Shown: in pieces, positions 35,837-44,613 of the stretch
Position numbering within the stretch: position 1 is the first letter of the stretch
Layout: each line of letters begins with the position of its first letter
NCBI GenBank assembly: GCA_937928405.1
Contig: CALFWZ010000039.1
Span: 1 to 49,886, forward strand
Length of the DNA: 49,886 nucleotides
Reading direction: 5' to 3'
DNA from: an uncultured Saprospiraceae bacterium
GTDB lineage: Bacteria > Bacteroidota > Bacteroidia > Chitinophagales > Saprospiraceae
The notes under the pieces: generated by a model
The model's database searches: none
Told to the model about the DNA's origin: nothing
What the model saw: the letters and a program-made list of their open reading frames with translations, nothing else
Translations under genes and position numbers: made by a program

Positions 35837-38800
35837 TTAATACAACAACGTCACATCGCCACGATACAACAACACTTGCCCATCCACAAATTGCACCTGC
35901 ATAATATAAACATATACACCAGGATTCATTCGTTTTCCGTTTAAAGTACCGTCCCATCCAGACTGATCTAAATCATCAGGTAGATATTTAGTGAAGATAT
36001 TATCCGTAGAATAAAGCACCTCACCCCAACGGTCAAATACCCGCATAAAATTCACATTTTCTACCCCAGGTCCAATGTATGGTTTAAAGAAATCATTATT
36101 ACCATCTCCATTGGGAGAAAAGGCATTTGGAATATAGACGTTACGATTTTTATCGATTTCTACTAAGATTTCATCCGTGGCACTACAACCGTTTTCATCA
36201 AAAATCGTCAAAGTGTAAACTTGTGATTCTAAAGGAGCGACGATCACTTCGTTGCAGAATATACTATCAAGGCAAACTAAGTCCACAGAAGGTTGCCAAA
36301 CAAGAGAATCAATTGCTAAATTGGATTCTATAGTAGGGGAAAGTTCTACACTTTCTCCCAGTTGAATTAAAGTGTCTGGTCCAAAATCAACTACATTCGG
36401 TATTGGCTGAGTAATAATAATCTCTTCTTCTGCTCGACACCCTGACTGGTCAAATACCGTAATTAGTGCCGACTGTCCACCCAACACAGGTATGGCTGCT
36501 TGAATAGGTCTCTTCGGTCCGTTATTGACTGAAAATTCGAAGAGTGGACCATTTCCACCAAAAGCGGTATCAATAGCAACCACTGTTTGAAATCCAAAAC
36601 ATTGTGGCTCCACAATATCTGCTATATCAAATTCAATTGGATCTGGTTCATTTAGTGTGACCAAAATATCGTCTGTACAACCTCTAGGATCCGTTCCTGT
36701 AATAGAATAAGTTCCTGCCTTTAAATTGACGCCTACCGAACTGGTAGAAACATTGTCTGTCCACTGGTAATCAATAATCCCTGCATTTCCTCCGATTGGA
36801 AATACAACGATTACGCCACTGCTATCACCAGGACAGAGTACCTGTTGTAACTGGGCAGTATCTACCAAGATTTCAAAAAGGTCTGGCTCACTAACGGTAA
36901 TGTTTTTAGGTTCTTCACATAAATTTGCATCGGTGATCGTAACATCATATTGGCCGGCAGGCAATCCATCAATGATTGGACCGGTAGTGCCATCGCCCCA
37001 TAGATAAGTATAGCCTGGGGTTCCTCCAGAAGCGGCTATCGTAATCATTCCATCACTGTTGCCCTGACAACTGGCGTTTTCTATATCAATATTTGCTAGT
37101 GGCAACGTAATTTCACTAGGAGAACCAATTAATACAGAATCTATAATCGAACAGGTATTATCATTGATTTCAATGGTATTCCAGCCTCGACAAAGTTGGG
37201 TAGCTCTACTATTTATTGCATTCAGATCGCTTTCACCACTCTGCCATGTGTAGTTGTAAACTGGTGGGGTAGCAGTACCGGTACCACCGGAGGCTGTGGC
37301 AAGTGCTTCTCCATTACAGTCACCATTAAAACAATCCACGCCCATTTCTTGTGAAAAGACCACCGCAATTGGAGTAGGGCAATCTAAAAAGATGGCTTCT
37401 TCAATGGTATCACAACCATTTGCTCCAGTAATGGTAACAAAATAGGTAGAATCACAAGCTAGCTCAGGACGAGTCTGGAAAGTACTACCATCCTCCCAGA
37501 TTACTGAATAAGGCATGGTAGCTCCATCAATTATTAAACTAATTCGACCATCCGTTCCTCCTGGGCAGTCTGGTCTTTCTTCCTGAATCACTACTGAAAT
37601 CTGATCTGGCGTGGTAAGGCTTACCATACTAGAATCTACACATCCGTCTACGGCAGTTACCGTTACTTTGTATTCTCCTGGCCCGAGGTTCGTAATGGTT
37701 GGACCAGTATCTCCTGTGTTCCATGTAATATTACCAATAGCTGCGTTTCCAGGTGTTACGTTAACGGTCAAGGCTCCTGTCATATCATTGGGACATTCTA
37801 CCGGAGTTTCATCAAAACCATCGATCGTTGGTTCACTGGGTGCTAGAATGTCAAAACATCTAACATCTGGACAAGTATTGGAATCATTAATGGTCACACA
37901 ATAATTACCTGGTGCCAAACCACTGATACTCGCAGTGGTAGTCCCAGCTATATCATTCCACAAAAAAGTATAAGGTCCCATGCCTCCAGCACCGCCGACA
38001 GTAATGCTACCGTCCATGCCACCACCAATACAGGTGACGTGCTGGAGGGATAGAGAATCTACTGACACGGCACTTACAATTAGGGAGGTAGCAAAAGGCC
38101 CTGCTTGACAACCATTCGCATCGATGACGGTAGCAGAGTAATTCCCAACTGGTAAATTAATAATCATATCTGAAGCGGGGACGTTCATATTTGTTATTCC
38201 GTTGCTCCAAACCACGGTATAGGGTGGAATACCACCTGCAATATTCAGTGTAACACTACCGTCCATATCTGTCGCACAGGTTGGATTCATTGCCACTGGC
38301 TGGGCACCAAAATTGGTCGCCGTTTGTTGAATGGTAACGGTAGTCATGGTAGTGAGACCTGCATCATCCATAACATTGATGGTATAATCACCCGGAGGAA
38401 GCATGGTAATCGACGCTAAATCTCCTTCGGCTAATATAGTTCCTGAGCCGTTGTTGGTTGGCATTCCTACTTGTTCGTAGGTATAGTCATAAGGGGCCAT
38501 TCCACCAATTGCAGAGAAGTTAAATCCTCCTTCCGCAGGACTTGTTGGAGAGGCACAAATAGTCGATACATCAATCATCAGCGTGCCATCCGTGACCAGT
38601 ACTGAACCATCATTAAATATATATCCAACTCTGTTGTTCGGAACGGAGATATCACCTGTTATTTCTACCTGATCATTGTCTTCAATCCTTACAAAGGACG
38701 AAGAACCCAACGGCCCAATAATATCGAAGCAGACTTCAAAAGCGACTTCTCCATCAGGAATAGTTCTAGGAGTAAAGAAAAAATCAAAAGCATTAATTCT

Positions 38801-39973
38801 AATAGAATCTGTAATCATACCTGGGCCTGGACCGACACTGATTTCAGCGAGTGGAATGTTTCCACCCATAATGCTGTTATAAGTCATCACAGTGGCATCC
38901 CAGCTAATAGTCAGTTGAAGACTGGTAATATTATTGTAATCCTGTACCGTGATTGGCATACAAAACAAAGAACCCGGAGCAGCAGTTGAGTCACCCATTT
39001 CTAGGGTCACTGGTTGGCAACTACCCATCATAACGGGAAAGCTACTTGTGCATCCATTTGGATCCGTAACTTCAATGGTATAATCTCCCGGTGCAGGCAC
39101 ATCGAAGGTGAAGAGTTCGTTATGGGTCGTATTGGTACGATTAGCAGAATGACCTCTTACACTTGGGTCCGCCGTTAAAAAAATATCAATTACATAATTG
39201 GTATTATTTATTTGTGGCAATCCTCCGACCACGGTAGCTGTTCCTGTACAGCCATTTCCTCCGGCGTTATTATTCAATCCGAGTAACTGTATCTCATTTA
39301 GAAAAAAGATGGAAAAGGCTTCGTCTACATTAGCATGAATACAAGGGCCTGGTAGTCCTCCAACGCCATCTCTTTCCCACGTGGGAAAACCTGCTAAAAA
39401 ATCATCTACGGTGATTGGGGCAAAAGTCATTTCAATTGGATCACCACCATTTAAAATGGTTTGAAATCCTCCTTCATTGGGTATAAAACCATTTCCTCCT
39501 TCATCAAAACCCAATGTGGGTGCTCTCCAGATTGTCGTATCACCTGGGTCGGGATCGTCAATCAAACAACCTTCTGTCAACTTAATTGTATTAAGATCGG
39601 GGCCAGTAACAGTGGGTTGACAATCGTATAGAGCATAAACAATGCCTGGTGAAGTAAGCGGATCAGGATCACCACTGAAGTCTGCATCACCTGCATGGTC
39701 AAAAAATATGGTATCTCCAAAACAGAGATACATAATATCCATGGATTGGGATCCTAGCCCCAATGCTTGCGTGAAAGTTCCAGCAAAAGGTGCTTGTCCA
39801 GGTGCGCAAGCCGTGCTGCTACTAAGGGTACTTGATGTATAATTAATCGGACCGTTGACCCGCACTGTTCCAGGGGTTTGTCCATTTGCAATGAATGCAA
39901 AACATAAACATACAAATAAGGTGATTACACGTTGAGTCATAATTCGTCGTAATTTGATTGAAGTATTTACCAT
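35837..39973 (-). CDS. SprB-repeat adhesin with cohesin-like domain and T9SS type B sorting domain
   Basis: A protein of 1378 residues; a start at 39940 (MTQRV) would give an equally good signal peptide (VITLFVCLCFAFIANGQ). The N-terminal 320 residues are an unassigned secreted region with acidic stretches. About 321-462 is a cohesin-like domain (MPITVQDYNNITSLQLTISW). Then come nine SprB-type repeats of about 75-85 residues, with cores such as GGIPPYTVVWSNG, GGTPGYTYLWGDG and LPAGQYDVTITDANLC. A PKD-like domain and a type B gliding-motility sorting domain (IPNAFSPNGDGNNDFF, FDRWGE, NPGVYVYIM) end the protein. SprB repeats are known from the mobile gliding adhesin SprB. No PorP/SprF gene lies beside it. 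A gliding role is possible but unproven here. Confidence 0.92.
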   Translation of the reverse strand: MVNTSIKLRRIMTQRVITLFVCLCFAFIANGQTPGTVRVNGPINYTSSTLSSSTACAPGQAPFAGTFTQALGLGSQSMDIMYLCFGDTIFFDHAGDADFSGDPDPLTSPGIVYALYDCQPTVTGPDLNTIKLTEGCLIDDPDPGDTTIWRAPTLGFDEGGNGFIPNEGGFQTILNGGDPIEMTFAPITVDDFLAGFPTWERDGVGGLPGPCIHANVDEAFSIFFLNEIQLLGLNNNAGGNGCTGTATVVGGLPQINNTNYVIDIFLTADPSVRGHSANRTNTTHNELFTFDVPAPGDYTIEVTDPNGCTSSFPVMMGSCQPVTLEMGDSTAAPGSLFCMPITVQDYNNITSLQLTISWDATVMTYNSIMGGNIPLAEISVGPGPGMITDSIRINAFDFFFTPRTIPDGEVAFEVCFDIIGPLGSSSFVRIEDNDQVEITGDISVPNNRVGYIFNDGSVLVTDGTLMIDVSTICASPTSPAEGGFNFSAIGGMAPYDYTYEQVGMPTNNGSGTILAEGDLASITMLPPGDYTINVMDDAGLTTMTTVTIQQTATNFGAQPVAMNPTCATDMDGSVTLNIAGGIPPYTVVWSNGITNMNVPASDMIINLPVGNYSATVIDANGCQAGPFATSLIVSAVSVDSLSLQHVTCIGGGMDGSITVGGAGGMGPYTFLWNDIAGTTTASISGLAPGNYCVTINDSNTCPDVRCFDILAPSEPTIDGFDETPVECPNDMTGALTVNVTPGNAAIGNITWNTGDTGPTITNLGPGEYKVTVTAVDGCVDSSMVSLTTPDQISVVIQEERPDCPGGTDGRISLIIDGATMPYSVIWEDGSTFQTRPELACDSTYFVTITGANGCDTIEEAIFLDCPTPIAVVFSQEMGVDCFNGDCNGEALATASGGTGTATPPVYNYTWQSGESDLNAINSRATQLCRGWNTIEINDNTCSIIDSVLIGSPSEITLPLANIDIENASCQGNSDGMITIAASGGTPGYTYLWGDGTTGPIIDGLPAGQYDVTITDANLCEEPKNITVSEPDLFEILVDTAQLQQVLCPGDSSGVIVVFPIGGNAGIIDYQWTDNVSTSSVGVNLKAGTYSITGTDPRGCTDDILVTLNEPDPIEFDIADIVEPQCFGFQTVVAIDTAFGGNGPLFEFSVNNGPKRPIQAAIPVLGGQSALITVFDQSGCRAEEEIIITQPIPNVVDFGPDTLIQLGESVELSPTIESNLAIDSLVWQPSVDLVCLDSIFCNEVIVAPLESQVYTLTIFDENGCSATDEILVEIDKNRNVYIPNAFSPNGDGNNDFFKPYIGPGVENVNFMRVFDRWGEVLYSTDNIFTKYLPDDLDQSGWDGTLNGKRMNPGVYVYIMQVQFVDGQVLLYRGDVTLLY

Positions 39974-40016
39974 TTCTAAAAAAAAAGACTAAATACTTAT
40001 AAGTTTAATGCGGGTA

Positions 40017-40024
40017 CAAAAATA
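40017..40024 (-). promoter_or_regulatory. Putative -7 box, TATTTTTG, of the SprB-repeat gene
   Basis: Minus-strand TATTTTTG, an exact TAnnTTTG match, 44 bases upstream of the start at 39973. No well-spaced -33 element. A palindrome lies directly upstream at 40031-40058. Confidence 0.35.
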
Positions 40025-40030
40025 CAATAA

Positions 40031-40058
40031 GGGTATTGAAATATTACGTTTCAATCCC
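40031..40058. promoter_or_regulatory. Inverted repeat upstream of the SprB-repeat gene
   Basis: ATTGAAA (40035-40041), seven bases, TTTCAAT (40049-40055), flanked by GGG and CCC that extend the pairing with one bulged base. It sits immediately upstream of a -7 box, where an activator or repressor could bind. Read on the minus strand it is also followed by T-rich sequence, so it could instead be the distant terminator of hutI. Confidence 0.4.
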
Positions 40059-40242
40059 ATAATTAACGCAGGTTACTTGTGTTTTCTTGGTTAGCCAATT
40101 GATTAGAACATAATCAAGGCTAATTATCGTAGGAAAGGAGTATTTTATCAGTTCCAGGAATACACGTAACAAAGACGCAAAAACCATGCAGTTTAGTGCG
40201 TAAAATTACCTGATTTTTACCATTATTTACTAAATGAGGTCT

Positions 40243-41490
40243 TTATACAAGTGCTTTGCTCAATAATTGACCATTTACGATCACCTGATCCACGATTTCT
40301 TCGGTAAATCCGTAGGGAAGGTAAGCGATCGAAGGCATAGGTTGAGTAATGAAAAGATTGGCTTTTTTTCCTTTGGTGATGCTGCCATAGTCATTTTCAA
40401 GCTCCATAGCTGCTGCTCCGTTGAGTGTGGCGGCGTTGATGGCTTCGTTGGGCAACATTTTCATTTTAATACAGGCTAGTGCCACCACAAATGCCATTTT
40501 CCCAGATGGACTGGTTCCTGGGTTAAAGTCACTGGCAAGGGTTACGGGCAGGCCGGCGTCTATTAATTGTCTGGCGGGAGGATAGTGATCTTGTAAAAAG
40601 AAAGGCGCCGAAGGAAGCAAGGTAGGGATCACATTTGAATTGGTTAATGCTAAAATCTCTGCTTCGTTAACGACTTCTAGATGATCAACGGAGAGTGCAT
40701 TATGGGCAATGGCAGCTTGAATACCTCCCATTGAATTAAATTGGTTGGTATGAATTTTTGCTCGTAGCCCGTATTTGTTTCCTGCTGCCATCATTTCTGC
40801 TGCTTCCGCAACTGAATAGAAGCCTTTTTCACAAAAAATATCTACATAATCGGCTAATTCCTCTTTTGCAATGATGGGTAATAGTTCATTAATGAGCAAA
40901 TTCATATAACCTTCCCGATTTTCTTTAAAAGCCTTTGGGAGCGCATGTGCTCCTAAAAAACTGGCTTTGATGGGAATAGGACTAACTTTTTTTAATTTTT
41001 TAATCACCCGCAGCATTTTTAATTCTCCTTCTGCACTTAATCCGTAACCACTCTTGATTTCAATGGCGCCCGTGCCGCTTTTGATGAGTTGGTCTAAGCG
41101 CTGGTGAGCAGCCTGAAATAATTCGGCTTCGGACATAGCACGTAAGCGACGGGCAGAATTCAAGATACCACCCCCTTTAGCTGCTATTTCAGCATAGCTC
41201 ATGCCGGAAATTCGTTGTACAAATTCTTGCTCTCGGTAAGCTGCAAAGACCAAATGTGTATGGGAGTCACACCAGGAAGGAAAAACGAAACGACCTTTTG
41301 CATCCATCACATGACCATGATCAGGAGGACAACTATCCATTGTACCAAAATCAAGAATTCGATCGTCTTGGCAACGAATCCAAGCATTTTCCAATATTGG
41401 TAATTCCCGTAATAATTCACCTTTTAGGATGGATGTATTATGCTCTCGAACTTGTACGAGGGTCGTATTTTTTATTAGTAGTTCCGTCAT
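40243..41490 (-). CDS. hutI: Imidazolonepropionase
   Basis: A protein of 415 residues from the ATG at 41490; an ATG seven codons earlier (41511) adds MFLYLCN, which the family lacks. It hydrolyses imidazolonepropionate in histidine breakdown. The amidohydrolase metal residues are in place: His77 and His79 (CDSHTHLVF), His247 (AKIHTNQF) and Asp321 (LASDFNPGTSPSG). Family marks EIKSGYGL (144-151), FLGAHALP and VDHLEVV are also present. No other hut gene is in the window. A minus-strand TACCTTTG (41495-41502) ends only four bases before the start codon, so the mRNA may be nearly leaderless. Confidence 0.96.
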   Translation of the reverse strand: MTELLIKNTTLVQVREHNTSILKGELLRELPILENAWIRCQDDRILDFGTMDSCPPDHGHVMDAKGRFVFPSWCDSHTHLVFAAYREQEFVQRISGMSYAEIAAKGGGILNSARRLRAMSEAELFQAAHQRLDQLIKSGTGAIEIKSGYGLSAEGELKMLRVIKKLKKVSPIPIKASFLGAHALPKAFKENREGYMNLLINELLPIIAKEELADYVDIFCEKGFYSVAEAAEMMAAGNKYGLRAKIHTNQFNSMGGIQAAIAHNALSVDHLEVVNEAEILALTNSNVIPTLLPSAPFFLQDHYPPARQLIDAGLPVTLASDFNPGTSPSGKMAFVVALACIKMKMLPNEAINAATLNGAAAMELENDYGSITKGKKANLFITQPMPSIAYLPYGFTEEIVDQVIVNGQLLSKALV

Positions 41491-41494
41491 GTTG

Positions 41495-41502
41495 CAAAGG
41501 TA
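41495..41502 (-). promoter_or_regulatory. hutI: Possible -7 box, TACCTTTG, right at the hutI start
   Basis: Exact TAnnTTTG on the minus strand ending four bases before the ATG. I found no TTTG at the usual spacing upstream; the -33 region is inside the terminator of the gene before. Confidence 0.3.
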
Positions 41503-41503
41503 C

Positions 41504-41544
41504 AAAAACATAATCCCATACTGACTTAATCAATATGGGATTAT
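41504..41544 (-). terminator. Terminator of the thioredoxin-SPOR gene
   Basis: On the minus strand, arms ATAATCCCATA and TATGGGATTAT pair over 11 bases around a 13-base centre, then GTTTTTG. It lies about 30 bases after the stop of the thioredoxin-SPOR gene and just before hutI. Confidence 0.78.
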
Positions 41545-41571
41545 ATGCTAAGCTATTTGCAATAAACATCT

Positions 41572-42618
41572 CTACAAAGTAGCTAGGTCTTTCACCATTC
41601 CTTCACTACCGGTGGCAATTACTACTTCTTTGAAGGCACTTGCGGTGGTATAATCGTTAAAATGGCCAACGAGGACTTTATAAACGGTCTTTGTTTCCAG
41701 CTTGCTAATTTGTACTAAGATATCTTCACCAAACGCCTGATCTAGTTTTTCTACTTCTCGTAAAACATTGCCGTAATCCGCAAAGACACCTACTTGAACA
41801 GAAAATCCATCTCTAGCCTGACGGCTAACTGTAAACTTGAATAGTCCTTCATCACTCATTACTTCTGGAGCTGTGTTCGGAGCGCTAGTTGTATGAGTGG
41901 AAGTTGCGGTGTTAGAAGTTGTTGGTTTTATGGAAGGGCGATTGATTTTTGTACTAGGTGCTGGCGCTGCTGGTTTACGACCAGGAACCGAATAGCTAGC
42001 AGGTTTTCGGGTTGGGGCTAAGGCTGGTCTAGTAGCGGTTTTATTTGGCTTATTAGCTGGAGCGACTACTGGTTTATCTTCCTTTACTACAGGAGTATTC
42101 GTAATCTGCGGTCGAGTTGGCCGATGATTGATTGCTGGATCTTCACTAATGGGATTGGTCATTGCGGTATTAGTAATACCTGGTTTGATTCTGTTATTAG
42201 GTTGATTGTGTTCTTCCAAAATTTTCAATAATCCACTGGGAGCGTGTGACCCCGTATATTGTTCAAGAAGGACTCCTTTTGAATTAAAGATTAAGATAGA
42301 AGGAAGTTTTTTAATCTCGTAAAGTTGTTTGTAGGCGAAGCCGTCAAAATCGTCTATATCTATCTTTACGGCAACATAGTTATCTTTCATATAGTTGATA
42401 ACCCGTTGGTCGGAAAAAGTAGTTTCTTCCATCCATTGGCAAGGCATGCACCATTTAGCTGTAAAATCCACGAGGTACAGCTTACCTTCGCTAGCAGCTA
42501 GTTGTTTGGCCGCAGTCAAGTTAGTGTGAAAACGTAGTCCTTTGGTCGTTAGAGTTGCCCCCAGAATAATGGGAAGACAGCACAAGAGCAGGCCGTATTT
42601 TAGAATCAACCGGTTCAT
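41572..42618 (-). CDS. Secreted thioredoxin-like protein with C-terminal SPOR domain
   Basis: A protein of 348 residues. A hydrophobic N-terminus (LLLCCLPIILG) serves as signal peptide or anchor. Residues about 28-138 form a thioredoxin-like domain with the redox motif Cys57-Met-Pro-Cys60 (DFTAKWCMPC) and the cis-proline region KKLPSILIF. About 140-255 is a disordered linker rich in Pro, Thr, Asn and basic residues. About 270-348 is a SPOR domain (GFSVQVGVFADYGNV, VYKVLVGHFNDYTTA), a fold that binds peptidoglycan stripped of stem peptides, often at division sites. The fusion suggests a periplasmic thiol oxidoreductase held on septal peptidoglycan; that role is inference. A sigma-54-like motif precedes it. 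Confidence 0.85.
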   Translation of the reverse strand: MNRLILKYGLLLCCLPIILGATLTTKGLRFHTNLTAAKQLAASEGKLYLVDFTAKWCMPCQWMEETTFSDQRVINYMKDNYVAVKIDIDDFDGFAYKQLYEIKKLPSILIFNSKGVLLEQYTGSHAPSGLLKILEEHNQPNNRIKPGITNTAMTNPISEDPAINHRPTRPQITNTPVVKEDKPVVAPANKPNKTATRPALAPTRKPASYSVPGRKPAAPAPSTKINRPSIKPTTSNTATSTHTTSAPNTAPEVMSDEGLFKFTVSRQARDGFSVQVGVFADYGNVLREVEKLDQAFGEDILVQISKLETKTVYKVLVGHFNDYTTASAFKEVVIATGSEGMVKDLATL

Positions 42619-42695
42619 AGTTTGTAATTTTATGGGTGTTAGAATGGGAGAATAAGGTCAACCAGACCCTCCCGAAATAGAATATATTAAAATTA

Positions 42696-42711
42696 TGCAA
42701 ATATGATGCCA
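42696..42711 (-). promoter_or_regulatory. Sigma-54-like promoter of the thioredoxin-SPOR gene
   Basis: Minus strand reads TGGCAT, five bases, TTGCA, with exact GG-N10-GC spacing. It is one base from TGGCAC-N5-TTGCA. It lies about 80 bases upstream of the start codon, and no housekeeping -7/-33 pair is visible there. Confidence 0.5.
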
Positions 42712-42873
42712 GCGTAAATAGGTTTTATTTTGTAAAATAAACCTCAACTTAGACCTTCAGTACTTATGAGGAAGTGATAATGGCCGTTTATTTATTCTAC
42801 GTCTCTTGGGGTATAACTGCACTATTTTTTCTAACTTGCGTCTCCTTTAAAAACCATAGTGATCTCAGAGCAA

Positions 42874-42881
42874 TATTTTTG
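42874..42881 (+). promoter_or_regulatory. fabH: Putative -7 box, TATTTTTG, of fabH
   Basis: Exact TAnnTTTG match 88 bases before the fabH start codon; no -33 TTG at usual spacing, in a T-rich stretch, so moderate to low support. Confidence 0.3.
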
Positions 42882-42969
42882 TTTTTTTAATGAAATACGG
42901 GGGCTTTGAGTGTTTATATTATTCAATAGGCTTGTTTTCTCAAACTAAGTCTACTATCAAAATGAGGAA

Positions 42970-43959
42970 ATGTCAGATATTTTAGCAGCAATTACAGGTG
43001 TTCAAGGGTATGTGCCCGATTATATACTTACCAATAAAGAGTTGGAATCGATGGTAGATACCAACGACGAATGGATCAGCAGCCGGACGGGTATAAAGGA
43101 GCGACGGATTCTCAAGGGAGATGGACTTGCTGCCTCAGATATGGGATATGAAATGGTAAAGGGATTATTAGAGAAAACCAATACAAAACCAGAAGAAGTA
43201 GAGTTGGTGATCTGCGCGACTATTACTGGAGACATGATTTTTCCTGATACAGCCAATACCATTTGTGATAAAGTGGGAATTAATAATGCTTTTGGCTTTG
43301 ATATTAATGCCGCTTGTAGCGGATTCTTATTTGCCCTGACTACTGGTGAACAATTTATTAAGTCAGGTACTTATAAAAAAGTTATTGTAATTGGGATGGA
43401 TGTGATGTCTTCTATTCTAGATTATACCGACCGCACCACCTGTGTTATTTTTGGAGACGGAGGAGGAGCCGTCATGTTGGAGCCAAATCACGATGGATTT
43501 GGCGTGCAGGATGCTTTGTTGAAAGGAGATGGAGCTGGACGGCATCATTTGCACATGAAAGCAGGTGGGTCTCTAAAGCCACCTAGCTTAGAAACAGTAA
43601 CTGCCAAAGAACATTACGTTTATCAGGAAGGCCGACCAGTTTTTAAGTCAGCGGTACGTGGTATGATTTCTACGACCGAAGCTGTGATGAAAAGAAATAA
43701 TCTTACGGCAGACGACATTAGCTGGGTAATTCCGCATCAGGCAAATATTCGGATCATTTCCTCTGTGGCGGAAGGGCTTAATTTTCCAATGGAAAAAGTA
43801 GTGGTCAATATTCAGAAATATGGAAATACTACCTCGGGTACTTTACCATTGTGCCTCTGGGAATGGGAAAATAAGTTTAAAAAAGGCGATAAAATTTTAT
43901 TGACAGCTTTCGGTGGTGGTTTTACGTGGGGAACCACTTATCTTACTTGGGCTTATTAG
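42970..43959 (+). CDS. fabH: 3-oxoacyl-[ACP] synthase III (KAS III)
   Basis: A protein of 329 residues, normal length. It condenses an acyl-CoA with malonyl-ACP to start fatty acid synthesis. The catalytic triad is clear: Cys116 (NAACSGFLFAL), His256 (IPHQANIRI) and Asn286 (YGNTTSGT). The N-terminus has the usual TNDEWISSRTGIKERR. The ATG at 42970 is preceded by AGGA; an out-of-frame ATG at 42962 reaches a stop quickly. It heads the run fabH-efp-accB-accC, a common Bacteroidota order joining the start of fatty acid synthesis to malonyl-CoA supply. The rpmF gene that often precedes fabH is absent here. Confidence 0.97.
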   Translation: MSDILAAITGVQGYVPDYILTNKELESMVDTNDEWISSRTGIKERRILKGDGLAASDMGYEMVKGLLEKTNTKPEEVELVICATITGDMIFPDTANTICDKVGINNAFGFDINAACSGFLFALTTGEQFIKSGTYKKVIVIGMDVMSSILDYTDRTTCVIFGDGGGAVMLEPNHDGFGVQDALLKGDGAGRHHLHMKAGGSLKPPSLETVTAKEHYVYQEGRPVFKSAVRGMISTTEAVMKRNNLTADDISWVIPHQANIRIISSVAEGLNFPMEKVVVNIQKYGNTTSGTLPLCLWEWENKFKKGDKILLTAFGGGFTWGTTYLTWAY

Positions 43960-43985
43960 AATCGTATATTTTATTCTAAAAAATG

Positions 43986-43993
43986 TAAATTTG
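43986..43993 (+). promoter_or_regulatory. efp: Putative -7 box, TAAATTTG, of efp
   Basis: Exact TAnnTTTG match 28 bases upstream of the efp start codon, suggesting efp-accB-accC can be transcribed apart from fabH. No -33 match at normal spacing. A weak TTAGAAT/ATTCTAA inverted repeat (43956-43979) lies just before it. Confidence 0.35.
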
Positions 43994-44021
43994 CAATTAT
44001 TTACCAAAATTAAACCTAGCA

Positions 44022-44588
44022 ATGGCAAATACCTCTGAGATCCGAAACGGATTGTGTATCGAATATAGCAACGACATCTACTCTGTAGTATCATTTCAGC
44101 ACGTGAAACCGGGGAAAGGACCTGCCTTTGTTCGTACCAAGCTTAAAAGTCTGACTTCAGGCAAAGTGATAGATAATACCTGGCCTTCTAGTCATAAGAT
44201 TGATGTCGTTCGGGTAGAAAGAAGACACTTCCAGTTTCTCTATCATGATGATATGGGGTACCATTTCATGAATAATGAAACGTATGAGCAAACAAGAATT
44301 GAAGAGAAGTTACTCGAAAATCCACTCCTTATAAAAGAAGGTTCTAGCGTTGAAATACTTTTTCACGCTGATAAGGAAATTCCGCTTACCGTTGATATGC
44401 CACAGTATATCACCTTGAAAGTAACCTATACCGAACCTGGTGTAAAAGGGGATACCGCAACCAATACACTCAAACCGGCTAAAATGGAGACCGGAGCTGA
44501 AATTCGTGTGCCTTTGTTTGTTAACGAAGGAGACATCATTAAAATCGATACGCGGAATGCTAGTTACGTAGAACGTGTTAAACAATAA
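44022..44588 (+). CDS. efp: Translation elongation factor P
   Basis: A protein of 188 residues, the standard three-domain length. EF-P enters stalled ribosomes and helps form bonds between consecutive prolines. The tip loop reads [12 protein letters not shown], with Lys32 at the site that is post-translationally modified in many bacteria; it is Lys rather than Arg, so an EarP-type rhamnosylation is not expected. The end carries the conserved [20 protein letters not shown]. It lies 62 bp after fabH and 25 bp before accB. No modification enzyme gene is in the window. Confidence 0.97.
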   Translation: MANTSEIRNGLCIEYSNDIYSVVSFQHVKPGKGPAFVRTKLKSLTSGKVIDNTWPSSHKIDVVRVERRHFQFLYHDDMGYHFMNNETYEQTRIEEKLLENPLLIKEGSSVEILFHADKEIPLTVDMPQYITLKVTYTEPGVKGDTATNTLKPAKMETGAEIRVPLFVNEGDIIKIDTRNASYVERVKQ

Positions 44589-44613
44589 CCTCACCTTGAA
44601 AGCAAATATAACT

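Larger units (their letters stand above)
42619..42969. other. 351-bp divergent promoter region, thioredoxin-SPOR gene / fabH
   Basis: No gene. It holds a sigma-54-like motif for the minus-strand gene (42696-42711), an AT-rich inverted repeat GGTTTTATTTT / AAAATAAACC (42721-42743), and a TATTTTTG box for fabH (42874-42881). The rest is AT-rich with no feature I recognise. Confidence 0.6.

Noticed and set aside
44575..44613. GTG start for accB overlapping efp
   Set aside because: The extra 13 residues are unlike the family start; [10 protein letters not shown] from the ATG at 44614 is typical.
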